Source: Homalodisca vitripennis (Eukaryota; Arthropoda; Insecta; Hemiptera; Cicadellidae). Taken from it: a DNA stretch of 64,000 nucleotides. The notes below the pieces were generated by a model. That model saw only the letters and a list, made by a program, of their open reading frames with translations, ran no database searches and was not told the DNA's origin. Position numbers and translations under genes: made by a program. Shown here in pieces: positions 13,901 through 23,759 of this stretch (positions within the stretch are counted from its first letter, which is position 1; every line of letters begins with the position of its first letter). The stretch covers positions 193,617,501 to 193,681,500 of the forward strand of contig NC_060207.1 in the NCBI RefSeq assembly GCF_021130785.1. Reading direction: 5' to 3'.

Positions 13901-16400
13901 TCTATGCACCAATTTTCAAGTCTCTACAACATTTTATAAATAGTTATGCACAGACGTACAGACAAGGACATTTTAACAAGGCCTTGTTGTGTCCTTAAGA
14001 AAACGGAGCTGATGAATATTGTTCATATTCTAATTTTGAAATATTAATTGATAATACTGCAGTAAATCGAGTTGTTTTAGATCATTATTGATTGAGGAGA
14101 AAACTATTTTATTTTTTTACAAAATATGTACATCTATCTAATGTTTGTGCCAATATATAACACATTATAAATCTTGTATGTATAAACCACTTACTTCAAA
14201 ATTTTGATTGTTATTTATTCTTGGTGTAATTGTACCATGCTTTTCACCATTATTATTTATCATTCTCACACCCTCTTTGTTAAACATCTCCTTCATCTGA
14301 TCAGGTGTTGCATTTGTAGCAAAATCTAAGTCTTTGGGCTTTTTGTTCATTAACAAATCTCTGAAAAAAAAAAACAAATAGATTAGATTTTAAATTGTTA
14401 TACCTCTAATTTTTCAGTTAACTTTTAAAAATTGTCTATTTTTATAGGCTAAGAAAAGCAATCACATGTACAAAAAACTAATCTAACAATTACTTTTGGA
14501 TTAAAACCTTTTTTAGGACAGGTTGAGAAGTAGTTTTTAAAAGGCTGCTGTAACCATAAAAAATGCTGATTAAATGTGGTTTTATAAACTACTGCAATTT
14601 AACAAAAATAAAACTATTGTTTGTAAAATCTTTAAAATTACATAGATTATGATTACATAATTATGTTTATATTGTTGCAAAAATATTATTGCCTTTTTTA
14701 AATTTTCTTATATAAATGATATTTGGAAACTTTTGCATCTTATAGTTATTACAAAACTTTTACTTAAATTTACTTAAACAAACATAAATACAGCGTTTTG
14801 TTTTTTCTGAAGATTATCAAATATGTATTACTTTTAGTAACAACGGGTCTAAGATGATAGCTTTACAAATGACAGCCATACAAATCATTTTAATTGGATA
14901 ACATAAACCTAAACGAAGTGACATAACGGAATTTTCAAACAGGAGTCAGTTTTCAACCTTTCAATACCCAATGTTTTCTAAAATGAATAAACTAGAGAAA
15001 CATAATATTTGATCATTGGCTGAGCATTAGCAAAGCCTATCCTTGGGGGTTAACACAATATTTCTTCTGCAGTCTGTCTGCCCGCATGATATCTGGAAAA
15101 CAACTTAACCTATAGATTTACCAGGAAACTTCATTTCTGTATAGGCAACATTGAGTTTGTTGATGTTGCAGATCCTTTTATAGGATTTGGCTTAGTGTTA
15201 GCAAAGCCGAACTTTCCACAGGATATTTAGAAAACAAACTGAGTGATGGATCTGAAATTTTTTTTATTTTACTACCATGAAGAGGCCTGGCACTATTTCT
15301 CTTCTGTCTGCCTTTTTACCTCAGAATACCTCAAGAGATAATTTAGCTACTAGCATGAAATGTTGTAGTTAACTTATTCTACCTAGACAACATCAAGTTT
15401 GATGATGGCGATTGTCTCCCAATGGGATTTGGCAGAGTTTAGTGCAGACTTACTGACCACAGGTTATATTAAAAACAATTTAATTTATAGACTTTAAATC
15501 TTGCATGAAACTTAATTTCTATATAGATACGATTGAGTTTGATGATGGTGCATGTTGATTTTCCTCCATGGGATTTGATTGAGCAACACTGAAGCTTATT
15601 ACTTAGTGGGCTGGCAAATGTTCTCTTTTATCTATCTTGAATAAATTGATTTTGTCTGTCTGTCCACAAGATACCTTGAGCATGACATCAGCTGCAGACT
15701 TGAAATTTTGCAATCAACTTTGACACAGCCTACTGGTGTTATATAGTCATACCTTATACGTATATTAATAATCTTGACTCATTAATACTTATACTCATAG
15801 AGATTGGGCTATTCACTATAAAAAAATAATTTCACTAATATTGTAAAAACAAATAAAAACTAGCCTACAAATTGAATAAATTGTTTTTTAAACATTTTAC
15901 AGTTCTGACAATTTCATACTTTATATAATTAATTGCATATTTACCACAATGATTTACTGTAATTTGTAAAAAATTTGTATTGCTGTTCACTGAGAAATAT
16001 CATTTTAAACCAGTTTAAATTAATCTGTCATTTGTGAGAAATGTGACAGAAACTTTGTTTAATAAATTCTATTTCATCCACCCTCAATAATTATCAATCT
16101 AAGGAAATGGAGCAGATTTCAGTCTCCAAGGTATTAAAGACTTCAAATCAGACATGTTTCATTCTAAGTCTAAATTAGTACTGTGTTGGTAATCTACCTG
16201 ACAGCTCCACCAGCAATCCGAAGCTCATAATTATGGTTTTTGAAGATAGAAGCCAATGTTAATAGTTCTACAGTGAACAGTGAGCTGAACTCCGGGGTGT
16301 CCAACTTCATTATGATTGGATTCTCTCTTGCTTTGGTTTCTTGTGCATAAAATCGGAAACTGCTTTTGAAATACGGCTTTAACTGCCTGATTGACAAAAT
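1799..16400 (-). CDS. TRNT1: TRNT1, CCA-adding tRNA nucleotidyltransferase (gene level, 8 coding exons seen)
   Basis: This gene adds and repairs the 3' CCA end of cytosolic and mitochondrial tRNAs using CTP and ATP. Eight exons join in consistent phase: 16400-16198, 14360-14195, 12126-12009, 10452-10326, 4875-4682, 4434-4322, 2810-2716 and 1977-1799, about 398 codons against ~434 in the human enzyme. Class II nucleotidyltransferase motifs appear in order: GGAVRD, the DLD metal-binding carboxylates in [35 protein letters not shown] and SGERIW. Every junction uses GT-AG. The N-terminal part before MKLDTPEF looks like a mitochondrial presequence (basic, no acidic residues early on). Missing from view are a start codon for that presequence and the last ~30 codons. 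Exon 5 is the source of a large tandem array (4.7-8.0 kb). The family assignment is secure; the two ends are not. Confidence 0.95.
2716..2810 (-). CDS. TRNT1: TRNT1 exon 7
   Basis: The acceptor is ATTTCAG and the donor TTAAG|GTAAGT. The exon encodes [18 protein letters not shown], then LFIIAHRND, which aligns with LDLRLK...LGLFIVKNR of the vertebrate protein. It is too short to stand out as an ORF and was found by searching for the missing block between exons 6 and 8. Confidence 0.88.
2820..4300. other. TRNT1 intron 6, no gene seen
   Basis: This holds a 122-codon plus-strand ORF (3124-3492) with no recognised domain and a short direct repeat (AAGGCATAAAAACAA twice near 4110-4140). I give the ORF no function. 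Confidence 0.5.
4322..4434 (-). CDS. TRNT1: TRNT1 exon 6
   Basis: The acceptor is a T-run then GCAG; the donor is GACGAG|GTAATA. The exon encodes [27 protein letters not shown] and RNEDE. It matches the segment of the family after HMG, where the tRNA-binding body begins. Phase 1 in (G+GA = Gly), phase 0 out. Confidence 0.92.
4682..4875 (-). CDS. TRNT1: TRNT1 exon 5, the only intact copy
   Basis: This is the array copy nearest exon 6. It starts after GTGCAG, encodes [32 protein letters not shown] and [11 protein letters not shown], and ends G|GTAAAT. It keeps an open frame past GNFW, where the tandem copies upstream read GNF then TAG. It reads CAGATATC (Gln-Ile), matching the conserved Ile of the family, where the tandem copies read GAGGTATC (Glu-Val). 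These differences mark it as the working, ancestral-type copy. Confidence 0.93.
4700..7990 (-). repeat. Tandem array of ~18 copies of TRNT1 exon 5 with its acceptor (~182-bp period)
   Basis: Eighteen head-to-tail copies have exon starts at 4875, 5060, 5242, 5422, 5603, 5786, 5968, 6149, 6329, 6510, 6692, 6873, 7056, 7237, 7417, 7600, 7783 and 7964 (period 180-185). Each unit holds the end of intron 4 (TAGTAATGTGCAG) and the first ~150 bp of exon 5. The junction falls after GNF, where the frame meets TAG. Copies are nearly identical apart from one- or two-base indels, mostly in C runs. Some units read GTTGCCAGCCAATATAGG and others GGTGTCAGGCAATATAAG. Only the lowest-coordinate copy continues into a complete exon. 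The highest-coordinate copy has CTG instead of CAG at the splice site. Collapse or expansion by the assembler cannot be excluded, but the variants argue for real repeats. Confidence 0.95.
7990..9255. other. TRNT1 intron 4, unique part
   Basis: AT-rich sequence between the exon array and an RT relic. No coding or repeat structure was recognised. Confidence 0.5.
9260..10015 (+). pseudogene. Decayed RT fragment of the 61.5-kb LINE family, inside TRNT1 intron 4
   Basis: It starts near the RGSIMRAS block, has the RT active-site box [10 protein letters not shown] (about 9350-9375), then [13 protein letters not shown]. In shifted frames come TAYFSL, the block corresponding to ILTVVALYI, and a C-terminus WLLERPYS. 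The order and residues match the C-terminal half of the ORF at 61529-63229. Several stops and frameshifts show it is dead. Confidence 0.8.
9979..10009. repeat. Perfect 14-bp-arm palindrome at the RT relic's C-terminus
   Basis: CTAGAACGACCCTA, a 3-base loop TAG, then the exact reverse complement. The left arm encodes the LERPY codons of the RT relic, so the right arm is an inverted copy of element sequence. Confidence 0.85.
10326..10452 (-). CDS. TRNT1: TRNT1 exon 4 (DYF and [10 protein letters not shown] motifs)
   Basis: The acceptor is GCTTAG and the donor TTCAG|GTATGT. The exon encodes [27 protein letters not shown] and [11 protein letters not shown]. The last block is the D motif of class II CCA enzymes. 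The exon is in phase with exon 5 only through the Arg codon AG|G, which each copy of the downstream exon-5 array also supplies. Confidence 0.95.
10460..12000. other. TRNT1 intron 3, no gene seen
   Basis: Small ORFs only (10515-10736, 11059-11388, minus); no domain, TIR or tandem repeat recognised. Confidence 0.5.
12009..12126 (-). CDS. TRNT1: TRNT1 exon 3 (RRDLTINS motif)
   Basis: The acceptor is CTAG and the donor CTAG|GTAGGC. The exon encodes [16 protein letters not shown] and [12 protein letters not shown]. The RRD motif is part of the nucleotide-binding site of this family. Phase 0 in, phase 1 out. Confidence 0.95.
12530..13212 (+). pseudogene. 3' end of a non-LTR retrotransposon (second RT family)
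   Basis: Fragments in several frames follow the usual order of this RT C-terminus: [57 protein letters not shown], and [19 protein letters not shown]. The 3' UTR ends in AATAAAG and a short GATTCTT repeat at ~13194-13212. It is a 5'-truncated, degenerate insertion in TRNT1 intron 2. Confidence 0.75.
13539..13860. mobile_element. TA-flanked MITE (Tc1/mariner type)
   Basis: Terminal inverted repeats start CAGTGTGAGTTAAA and end TTTAACTCACACTG, continuing imperfectly for ~50 bp (GTTTAGTTTTTGATGG inside both). TA dinucleotides at 13537-13538 and 13861-13862 form the target duplication. About 322 bp, non-coding. Confidence 0.85.
14195..14360 (-). CDS. TRNT1: TRNT1 exon 2 (DLD catalytic motif)
   Basis: The acceptor is a T-run then CAG; the donor is GAA|GTAAGT. 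The exon encodes [17 protein letters not shown], with the two metal-binding aspartates, then [13 protein letters not shown] and NFE. It joins exon 1 in phase 2 (AG+A = Arg) and ends in phase 0. Confidence 0.95.
14400..15000. other. TRNT1 intron 1, left part
   Basis: AT-rich, no recognised feature. Confidence 0.5.
15010..15770. repeat. Degenerate tandem repeat, ~4 units of ~165-230 bp
   Basis: Blocks recur in the same order: CTGTCTGCC/CTGTCTGTC with a following 'GATATCT' or 'GATACCT', a 'GAAACTTCATTTCTGTATAGG' type block, 'ACATTGAGTTTG.TGATG', then 'GGGATTTGGC...AGCAAAGC'. Units begin near 15010, 15180, 15410 and 15600. They are quite diverged. No coding sequence was recognised. Confidence 0.6.
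16198..16400 (-). CDS. TRNT1: TRNT1 coding exon 1 (N-terminus, GGAVR motif)
   Basis: The exon follows an acceptor (TTTACAG) and ends CAG|GTAGAT, phase 2. It encodes a basic presequence-like stretch, then [12 protein letters not shown] and ends in LRIAGGAVR, the start of the nucleotidyltransferase motif. No ATG lies in frame before the Met of MKLDTPEF, so either a short upstream exon supplies the mitochondrial start, or this Met (codon 30 of the exon) is used for a cytosolic form. The human gene has the same layout, with an internal MKL start after the presequence. Confidence 0.93.
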
Positions 16401-17457
16401 CTGTAAAGATAAATTAACACTGTATGAGATTTTGTATTTACAGTTTCTTAGACTTATAGCAATAAATAATATAGAAGAGATAAATTAATACAGTGTTAAT
16501 AAATTCACAGCTTATACTTAAACTAATGTGTAATTTAGTTATATGTAAAACAAATAATATAAATAATAAACATTCTCTTCATATTGATTTATTGAACCAC
16601 TGAATTTTTAAAACTGTACTCCTGAATAAGTGGCAATATAATGTCAAAATATTCTTCTGTTACAACTCATTGAAATAAAACCAATTATTTCACAAATATT
16701 GTAAATTTGCCTAACATACTACAACAAAGACTCTGAAAATGTTATGACATAGCAACTAGCATGACTTAATGTCTATGTTTCAAACTAATGGACCTTTGTT
16801 TCAAACAAACAAAATTAATAAAGAATTTCTAGTACCATGATCTAAAAAAAAACAAATAACATACCTACTCAATACCAAACAAAAACTCACAAGGTGTTCA
16901 AAAGTTTCATTACTTCCATATGTTACCTTCTTTAATAATAATTCTTTGTAGCACAATAATTATTTTAAAATATGGATAGAAACAACTTAACAATGACAAC
17001 CCAAATTAAGGCAGTGGTGGATCCGGGCAGAGACCATGGCCTCCACCAAGATTTAAAAAAAGGATTTTTCTATAAGAAAAAAATTTTATTACTCTTGTAA
17101 TGTAACCATAAAAAAATGTAATTAACTCTAAAAACTAAACATTGGGTATGAGTAATTTCCGTTCCAAAAATTTAATTTTTGTTATAATAAAATGCAAAAC
17201 TGCCTGTTAGAGCAATGATAATGGTAAAAACTGAAACTAAAACTGAAGTGGCCAACTCCAAAAATGAGGATTGGATCTGCCCTTGCACTAAGGTTCATGC
17301 TATCTTATTTTCAGAATTATTTTTTAATGTATTAAGAAACCTCAAAACGTATTTGAGATACACGTATTTACTCCATTTTCCTAGGGATAAACCAAATTAC
17401 ACAATTCTAAAAAATCTCAAAACCATTTTTAACATTAACAACATTAAATTGTTACTG

Positions 17458-18778
17458 CAGGGTGACAATTAAGTCTCGAACCTCTTTTTTAATTTTTGAA
17501 CCACAATATAAAGAAATACCAAAGTTCACACGTGATTACTGGTGATAGTAACGCACACATCTGCCCAATTACCGACTGGATAATCCCTTTGGGGGACGGT
17601 CCACAAGGAGTCAGACAAAATTCTTAAATAGCAGCATAGGTCAAGTTTGGTATCAAATTAAAGGAGCAGAGTACAATACCGCAAACCAGACTTCAAAAGG
17701 TGGATTCATTCAGTAGTTATAGCTATTTGAATTTTAAAACAATTGAACAATGTAAATTATTAAGTATTACAAGTAAACACCAATTTTTAAGTACCTGTGA
17801 TCAAAGTAAGTGATCAAAATGTTCCCCTCCCATCATCTGACAATGTAGTAATCAAAGCCAGGAATCAATAATTATTACCAATAACACAACTACTGTTAGA
17901 ATGTGAAAGTGGCAGATTGAGTTCGTACACAGCATCCACAGAAACTTAACGTTTGGGCAGGTATTACAGGAAATCAAATTATGGGCCCATTATTTATCAA
18001 TGGTAATTTAAATGGTGACTCGTATCTAGCATGCTCCAAAATGAGATAATTCCCACACTACAAGCTGCTCTTGGTCGACAATTTCAAAGAATTTATTTCC
18101 AACAAGATGGCGCGCCACCACACTTTGCTCTCCTTGTTAGAGAATACTTGGATACAATATTCCTTCACAGATGGATTGGAAGACTTGGTGCAGTAGAGTG
18201 GCCTGCTCGTTTCCCTGATTTATCTCCGCTGGATTTTTTTTTTTTTCTTTGGGGATACCTCAAAGATAAAGTTTATCGTACTAAGCCTCGAGATTTGGCG
18301 CACCTAAGAAATCTCATAGTCCAAGAAACTCAAGATATTCCTCGTGACTACCTTCAAAATGCAGTGGATGGCTTTTACAACCGCCTAGGACATTGCCAGA
18401 CGATGGGAGGGAACATTTTGAACACTTACTTTCATCACAGGTACTTAAAAATTGGTGTTTACTTTTAATACTTAATAATTTACATTATTCAATTGTTTTA
18501 AAATTCAAAGAGCTATAACTACTGAATGAATCCACCCTTTGAAGTCTGGTTTGCGGCATTGTACTCTGCTCCTTTAATTTGATACCAAACTTGACCTATG
18601 CTTCTATTTAAGAATTTTGTCTGACTCCTTGTAGACCGTCCCCCAAAGGGATTATCTGGTCGGTAATTGGGCAGATGTGTGCGTTACTATCACCAGTAAG
18701 CACGTGTGAACTTTGGTATTTCTTTCTATTGTGGTTCAAAAATTAAAAAATGAGGTTCCAGACTTAATTGTCACCCTG
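17458..18778 (+). mobile_element. Mariner-like element with ~340-bp terminal inverted repeats
   Basis: The left end starts CAGGGTGACAATTAAGTCT and the right end is its near-perfect reverse complement; the similarity runs ~340 bp inward on both sides (to about 17815 and 18430). TA follows the right end; the left flank is TG, so the target site is probably mutated. The element is 1.3 kb and encodes only the C-terminal half of a transposase. Confidence 0.9.
17940..18468 (+). pseudogene. IS630/Tc1/mariner-superfamily transposase, C-terminal half
   Basis: The frame begins in VWAGITGNQIMGP and NGNLNGDSYL, shifts near 18030, then continues MLQNEIIPTLQAALG. The DDE domain shows YFQQDGAPPHF (second catalytic Asp) and PDLSPLDFF (third acidic position, Asp). 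It ends with a WGYLKDKVY block and a conserved tail. The DNA-binding N-terminus and first catalytic Asp are absent, apparently deleted between the left TIR and 17.9 kb. A TIR-only internal deletion of this kind would leave it non-autonomous. Confidence 0.85.
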
Positions 18779-18779
18779 T

Positions 18780-19840
18780 ATACAGGTTACTATCAAATTT
18801 TACTCATAATATTAATATTTAAAAATGTAATTTTGCTCTAGAAATAAACATGAGACTAATGAATGGTTAAATACCATGAACAATTCACATAGCAAACCTC
18901 CAAATAAGAGAACATGAAACTCATCTTTCTAAATCTAAAGACCTAAATAGTTACTACTAACCTTAAACAGTCTCATTGTAGAGATGATGATTATTAATGT
19001 TTTAAATGTTCATACTCTCTGTAGACAGCTTCCAAGCTTATAAACATTTTCCCAACAAATGTGCACTGAACTGATGTAATAACTATACCGGCTAAATGTA
19101 AATGCTGCAATAACCGATCTTAAATAAGATGATATCTAATTTTTATTAAATAAGCAAATTATTGAAATTGACTTCATAAATTTTCATTATTAAATATATT
19201 AATATTGAAAACAATATAAGAGAATTTAAATTAGATTCCAATTATGATATCTTATAAAGGTTATATTATGGATAAAAGAACTAGACTACACGTAGTACTT
19301 TACAAATAGAAATTAAAAGTCTCATCAAACAAAAAACACTATCACACAGGTTTTTAATTAGCTGTAGTTTTTCTTAATACATTATTGTCTTCTCTCTATT
19401 AAAAAATTGGTAAACTTAAAAAAAACAATGATCCATATATAATATATAATGCAAGATAAATTAACGTTGGTGTATTTATGTTCTTTCACTAATATTTCAA
19501 ATGTTTAATACTCAATTGTAGGTTCTTATTTAAGGTAAAACATTACAAAATTTAAAACAACAATTTTTACAAAGAAATGATACCACTTAATTAATTATTT
19601 CAACACTTTTGAGAATCTAAATTGATAAACTACCACTGGAAAGCATATTTTCATCCATGTGTTGAGTCAGACAGAATAATCAGAGAATTCTGAGCCTGAT
19701 ATTAATTCACTTGCAGTACTATCGGAAACAACTTGACTTTGTTACTGGATTTAAATTATATTGTAAATAAGTAGGTTATTTTCTTTCCCTCATTGCATTT
19801 TTCTACAACTAAACCCCCTAGTTTTAGTGACTCCTTTAAC
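18780..19840. other. Intergenic AT-rich DNA
   Basis: No ORF, TIR or RNA signal recognised. Confidence 0.5.
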
Positions 19841-20567
19841 CAAGGGGTCTCCAACCACGGCTCGTGGGCTGTCTCATCAGAGGGTTTCCACTGGTCCATG
19901 ACCGGTCAGCAAATATTAATTTCCATCAGTAGCAAAGAAGGATTTCTGTACTGTTAGTGAGAGATTGGCACCAGCTAGGCTGACTTATTAGTTACTTATA
20001 TTTAAATAATATTTATATTATTTAAATAATAATAATTATTATTATTAATATTTATTATTTACGTTACTATATGATTAAACTATAAAAGTACAATTATTAA
20101 TTAAATATTGGCCACAGCTAAATGCTCAAACCTAGCAAACATATGCTTTACTGTGATTCTGTTTCTCACCCAACTTTTAACAAGCAACTGGTTCACCGCC
20201 CGTAGCCTACCCCTCTAGCAACTCAACCAAGTACAAGTAAAAGCATCACTGAACAGTACAATGCATTTTACTTGAAGTAGTACTGAAGTAGAAGTAATCA
20301 TTTGGCGTTGCTACAAATGACTATGTACTCTGATGTGGAGTGGAGAGGGAAGGGTGACTTATACGCATGTGCTAGCCTAGATTCGAACTAGGTGACTTGG
20401 TCTGTAGCTCAAGTAAGTTAACAGTGCCAAACACATGCCACTATCCTAATCTAGCTTTACTTCTCACTCTCATCCAGTATCAGGTTCTGCTCTATTGTTG
20501 TTATTGACAATGACTAAATGCTGCCTCTAGAGTTTTCAGCATATGGTTTGTTACACTTAGTTCAGTT

Positions 20568-21660
20568 ATGTCTCGTCAAAAGAGAGAAAAGTTTATAGTG
20601 AGTCCAGTGTGTTTTATGACAAGTGTAGTATCGACTATTTTATGGCGGAATCAAAACACCACTTTGTATTTGATTTATACAGAAATAATGTCTGTAGTAA
20701 ATCAGTCTAATACTCGTATTTAACATTATGGAAAAAAAGCATTATAAAAGCAAATATGTTCAATTTACAAGTCAATCTGGAGCAAAAATGAGCAACCTTT
20801 GAAAAATATGTAGTCTCATCGTCACAATTTTACTGAGAGTAAACATCAGTACAAAGTTGCTGTTCAATACAATACATTATCAGTCCTGACTAACATTAAG
20901 AGTTATTCAATTGCTTTTGATAAGTCAATGGATATATTCAATTCAGCTCAAATGCTTCTTTTTAAAAGAGGTGAAAATAGTGATTCAGAATTCATTGAAG
21001 AATTGACTGATGTTTATTCTATGGAAATCAACATTAATGATATGTTTTTAATGTAAATTAAACTATTCTAAACTCCAACTTGATCTAAAAATAGTTATGC
21101 AGTTCAAAAATCTGAATGTGAGAAACCAATGAAATTCCACTGTATTATTTAGCAACAAGCACTATGTGAGCTTGATGAAAAATTAGTGGAGGTTTCAGAA
21201 ATAATAATGGCTGTTATTAAGACAGTGAATTATATTAGGTCTCACCTTTTGAAACATCACCAGTTTAAGCATTTCTTTCAGAAATCTAGAGTGAATATCG
21301 AAAAGTACCCTATAATATTGATATAAGTTGGCGAAGCAGCAGAAAAGCGTTATAAATATATTTTAAACTAAGCTTGATTTGCAGTAGATCTTACCACTTG
21401 AATTATTTGAAACTTCAGAACAAAAAATTGGTTTAAAAAATTTTTTTCCATCATGTGAAAGTTCAAAAGACAACACTTGCTCCTTTGAAACTCTTTAAAA
21501 TCAGTTGGGAAAGATAACTTCTGATCATCTTGGAACTTGTAAGAAATATGCTGAATAAACTTCTGTGCTTTTCCCGTCACATAATATAACTGATATCATT
21601 GTGAAACTAAGGAAAGAATTTCTAACTTGGCCTGAAAAGGTTAAACTATTTTAACATCCA
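20568..21660 (+). pseudogene. GTF2IRD2/ZBED-like hAT transposase pseudogene
   Basis: Starts MSRQKREKF. A central frame reads DKSMDIFNSAQMLLF. Further on QQALCELDEKL is followed by VIKTVNYIRSHLLKHHQF, which matches the HQQALC...VVKTVNFIRARGLNHRQF block of GTF2IRD2/FAM200-like domesticated hAT transposases. Many stops and frameshifts. The zinc-finger part is not clear. Confidence 0.65.
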
Positions 21661-21994
21661 ACTTGTTTCTTCAGAACTTTAACTTGGGTTGGTTATACTT
21701 ACTGCAAATGAGAACTTCAAAGAGTGCTACAAGGAATGCTACAAGAATGCAGATCTTTCATTTTAAAGATAGGTTTTCAAATGTATTTCGTAGCCTAAGC
21801 TTATTTATCAACTGTATTTATCGATAATTTGTTAATAGTCAATCAGCAAATTGTTACATATCTTCGTTTTTGCATTGATTTCCTTACAGGATTTTTAGTG
21901 ATCACTTCAACAGAACAAAAGACATTGCAATTTTTGCATCAACATAAATCTATGAACCAAATTCAGAAAAATGACTTGGTGAATTAAAGAACAC

Positions 21995-22695
21995 GGTACT
22001 TTGGGATTATACCGACCACACCAGTATGAAGAACACAAAAATATAAATTTATAGAAACAAACATGATAGAACGAAAAAACAACTCTTTAATTACAAAATT
22101 ACATCAATCAACCAGCATTTCCAGGTATTGTGATCGGTATTGTTGTCGCTGTTATCTTATCTTTCTCGAGAATCCCGATTACGGCAGGCCACGCGGCATC
22201 ACATGATTATTTAAGTTTTTTGCTCGGTACATAATTGCCTTTCCATTACAATTCAATTTATATTTCTGATCAGCCCCTCTAGAATTTGATATTTTACTGA
22301 TAGGTACTATCTCGAGGGATGTTTTTCTGTCGTTGACATCAGCGCGGGCTTCAGCAGCACCTTTGCCGGAGGCACTCGCATTTTGGGTGGCGGAGTGTGA
22401 TCAAGAATAAAAACAAGTTTTGTGTGTTTTTTCAATAAAGAGTTTAGTTTTTGTTTGGTAATGTTTGTTTTTGTTGAATTTTTGTGTTTAGAGAAATGTA
22501 GGAGACTCTGCAATCACGTTATCTACTAGACCGCTCGACTTTGACCTCTGTCTGAGGATGGGGAGGGGTTTGCGATAAGACAATTCCTGTTTTATATTGA
22601 CGAAATATTGTTCTACGCTAATCTAGTAATCAGTAGGAGCAAAATGTCAAATAATGATTCATGTCTGGGTGTGGTCGGTATAATCCCAAAGTACC
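21995..22695. mobile_element. Non-autonomous DNA element, copy A (8-bp TSD)
   Basis: Inverted ends GGTACTTTGGGATTATACC... and its reverse complement (about 28 bp). A perfect 8-bp target duplication AAGAACAC lies at 21987-21994 and 22696-22703. 701 bp, no transposase. A sister copy is at 41028-41754. GG...CC ends with 8-bp duplications fit Merlin, P or hAT; class not settled. Confidence 0.92.
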
Positions 22696-23428
22696 AAGAA
22701 CACAATAATAGAGAGAACCTTTTTGATGAACACCTAATTATATTTTGCACAAATCTCTCATATACACAGAAGAACAAGGAATGGCTTAACATAAAAGTGT
22801 GATCAATGTATTGTCAACAACTAGGCCTATAAAGAATATTAATTTGAGTAATTACAATGTAATATATATTACAATTTTAGTAATAAATGTATTTATTATG
22901 AAAATGTTTGACATTATTCTTTAGAAACCTACTCTATTAGCTCAGTAACTATATAACTTTCAATTATTTGTAATTAGTATACATATCTAACCATGTTTTC
23001 TTTTAATAAAATATATGTTATAGTTCTTGGCCTCTCAGCCTCCTAAAATCTTTTCGTTTGGCCTTGAACAAATAAGTTTGGAAACACCTACTCTAACATT
23101 TACAGCACTACGGCTATTTCCCAAAGTAATCTGCATTAAGTAATGGCTGTTTTTCCATGAATTTAAGTAATTTAAAGTGTTTGGCAAAATATCTATTGAA
23201 CAGTAACCATAAAACAGATTTTCTTTTTTTCTTGGTAACTCAATACAATAAAGAATGTAACTCATATCCTACTTACAAAAAGGTTGATAACTCATGTGTC
23301 AAAAATCTAACATTAATAATCAGGATTTGATGTTGCTAAAAAACCACTTTAAGACAAAATTAGTTTAAATCATCAACATAATATATAACATTAGTAAAAC
23401 AATGTTTTTTTAGCTGAAAAATTTCCTG

Positions 23429-23430
<2 letters not shown>

Positions 23431-23473
<43 letters not shown>
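23431..23473. repeat. (AT)n microsatellite
   Basis: About 20 uninterrupted AT units directly downstream (in minus sense) of the tRNA-like gene. Confidence 0.95.
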
Positions 23474-23477
<4 letters not shown>

Positions 23478-23504
23478 CAATAAACATTGAATCACAAAAA
23501 GTAC

Positions 23505-23575
23505 TTGCTCCGCCGGGAGTCGAACCCGGATCTCTCACTTGCCGGGTGAATGTGCTACCATTACACCACAGAGCG
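23505..23575 (-). tRNA. tRNA-like gene, apparent anticodon GGC with C33
   Basis: On the minus strand, A box TGGTGTAATGGTAGCAC and B box GGGTTCGACTCC are intact. The D stem, anticodon stem (TTCAC/GTGAG), T stem (CCGGG/CCCGG) and six pairs of the acceptor stem form; position 1-72 is C-A. The loop CCGGCAA puts GGC at the anticodon but C where U33 is invariant. A TTTTT terminator follows. It could be a tRNA pseudogene or a working tRNA with a mutated loop. The D arm resembles tRNA-Gly/Glu rather than Ala, so identity is open. Confidence 0.7.
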
Positions 23576-23759
23576 CTTACTTTTTCCGATTCAATTATTT
23601 TGTATTTGGCCGTATCTGTCACATTTTATACAAGTTTGACAGGTATTTGGTCTTCCGATCATATGTTAGTTTGCTTATTTAAACGCATATGTATATGACC
23701 TGTTTTGCTATTACACCTCTGAAGTTATCTGATTTATAAATAGTGGTATTGTAATATTG

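Larger units (their letters stand above)
19841..23090 (+). mobile_element. hAT-like element relic
   Basis: The left end CAAGGGGTCTCCAAC and the right end (reverse complement TAGGTGTTTCCAAAC) look like hAT termini. Flanks CCTTTAAC and ACTCTAAC could be a decayed 8-bp target duplication (6 of 8). Inside are transposase remnants (20568-21660) and a later insertion at 21995-22695. The limits are inferred; the coding relic is firmer. Confidence 0.55.

Noticed and set aside
20340..20420. GATTCGAACTAGGT resembling a tRNA B box
   Set aside because: No A box or cloverleaf around it.
23410..23622. 70-codon minus ORF
   Set aside because: It is the tRNA-like gene read as protein plus the AT microsatellite.
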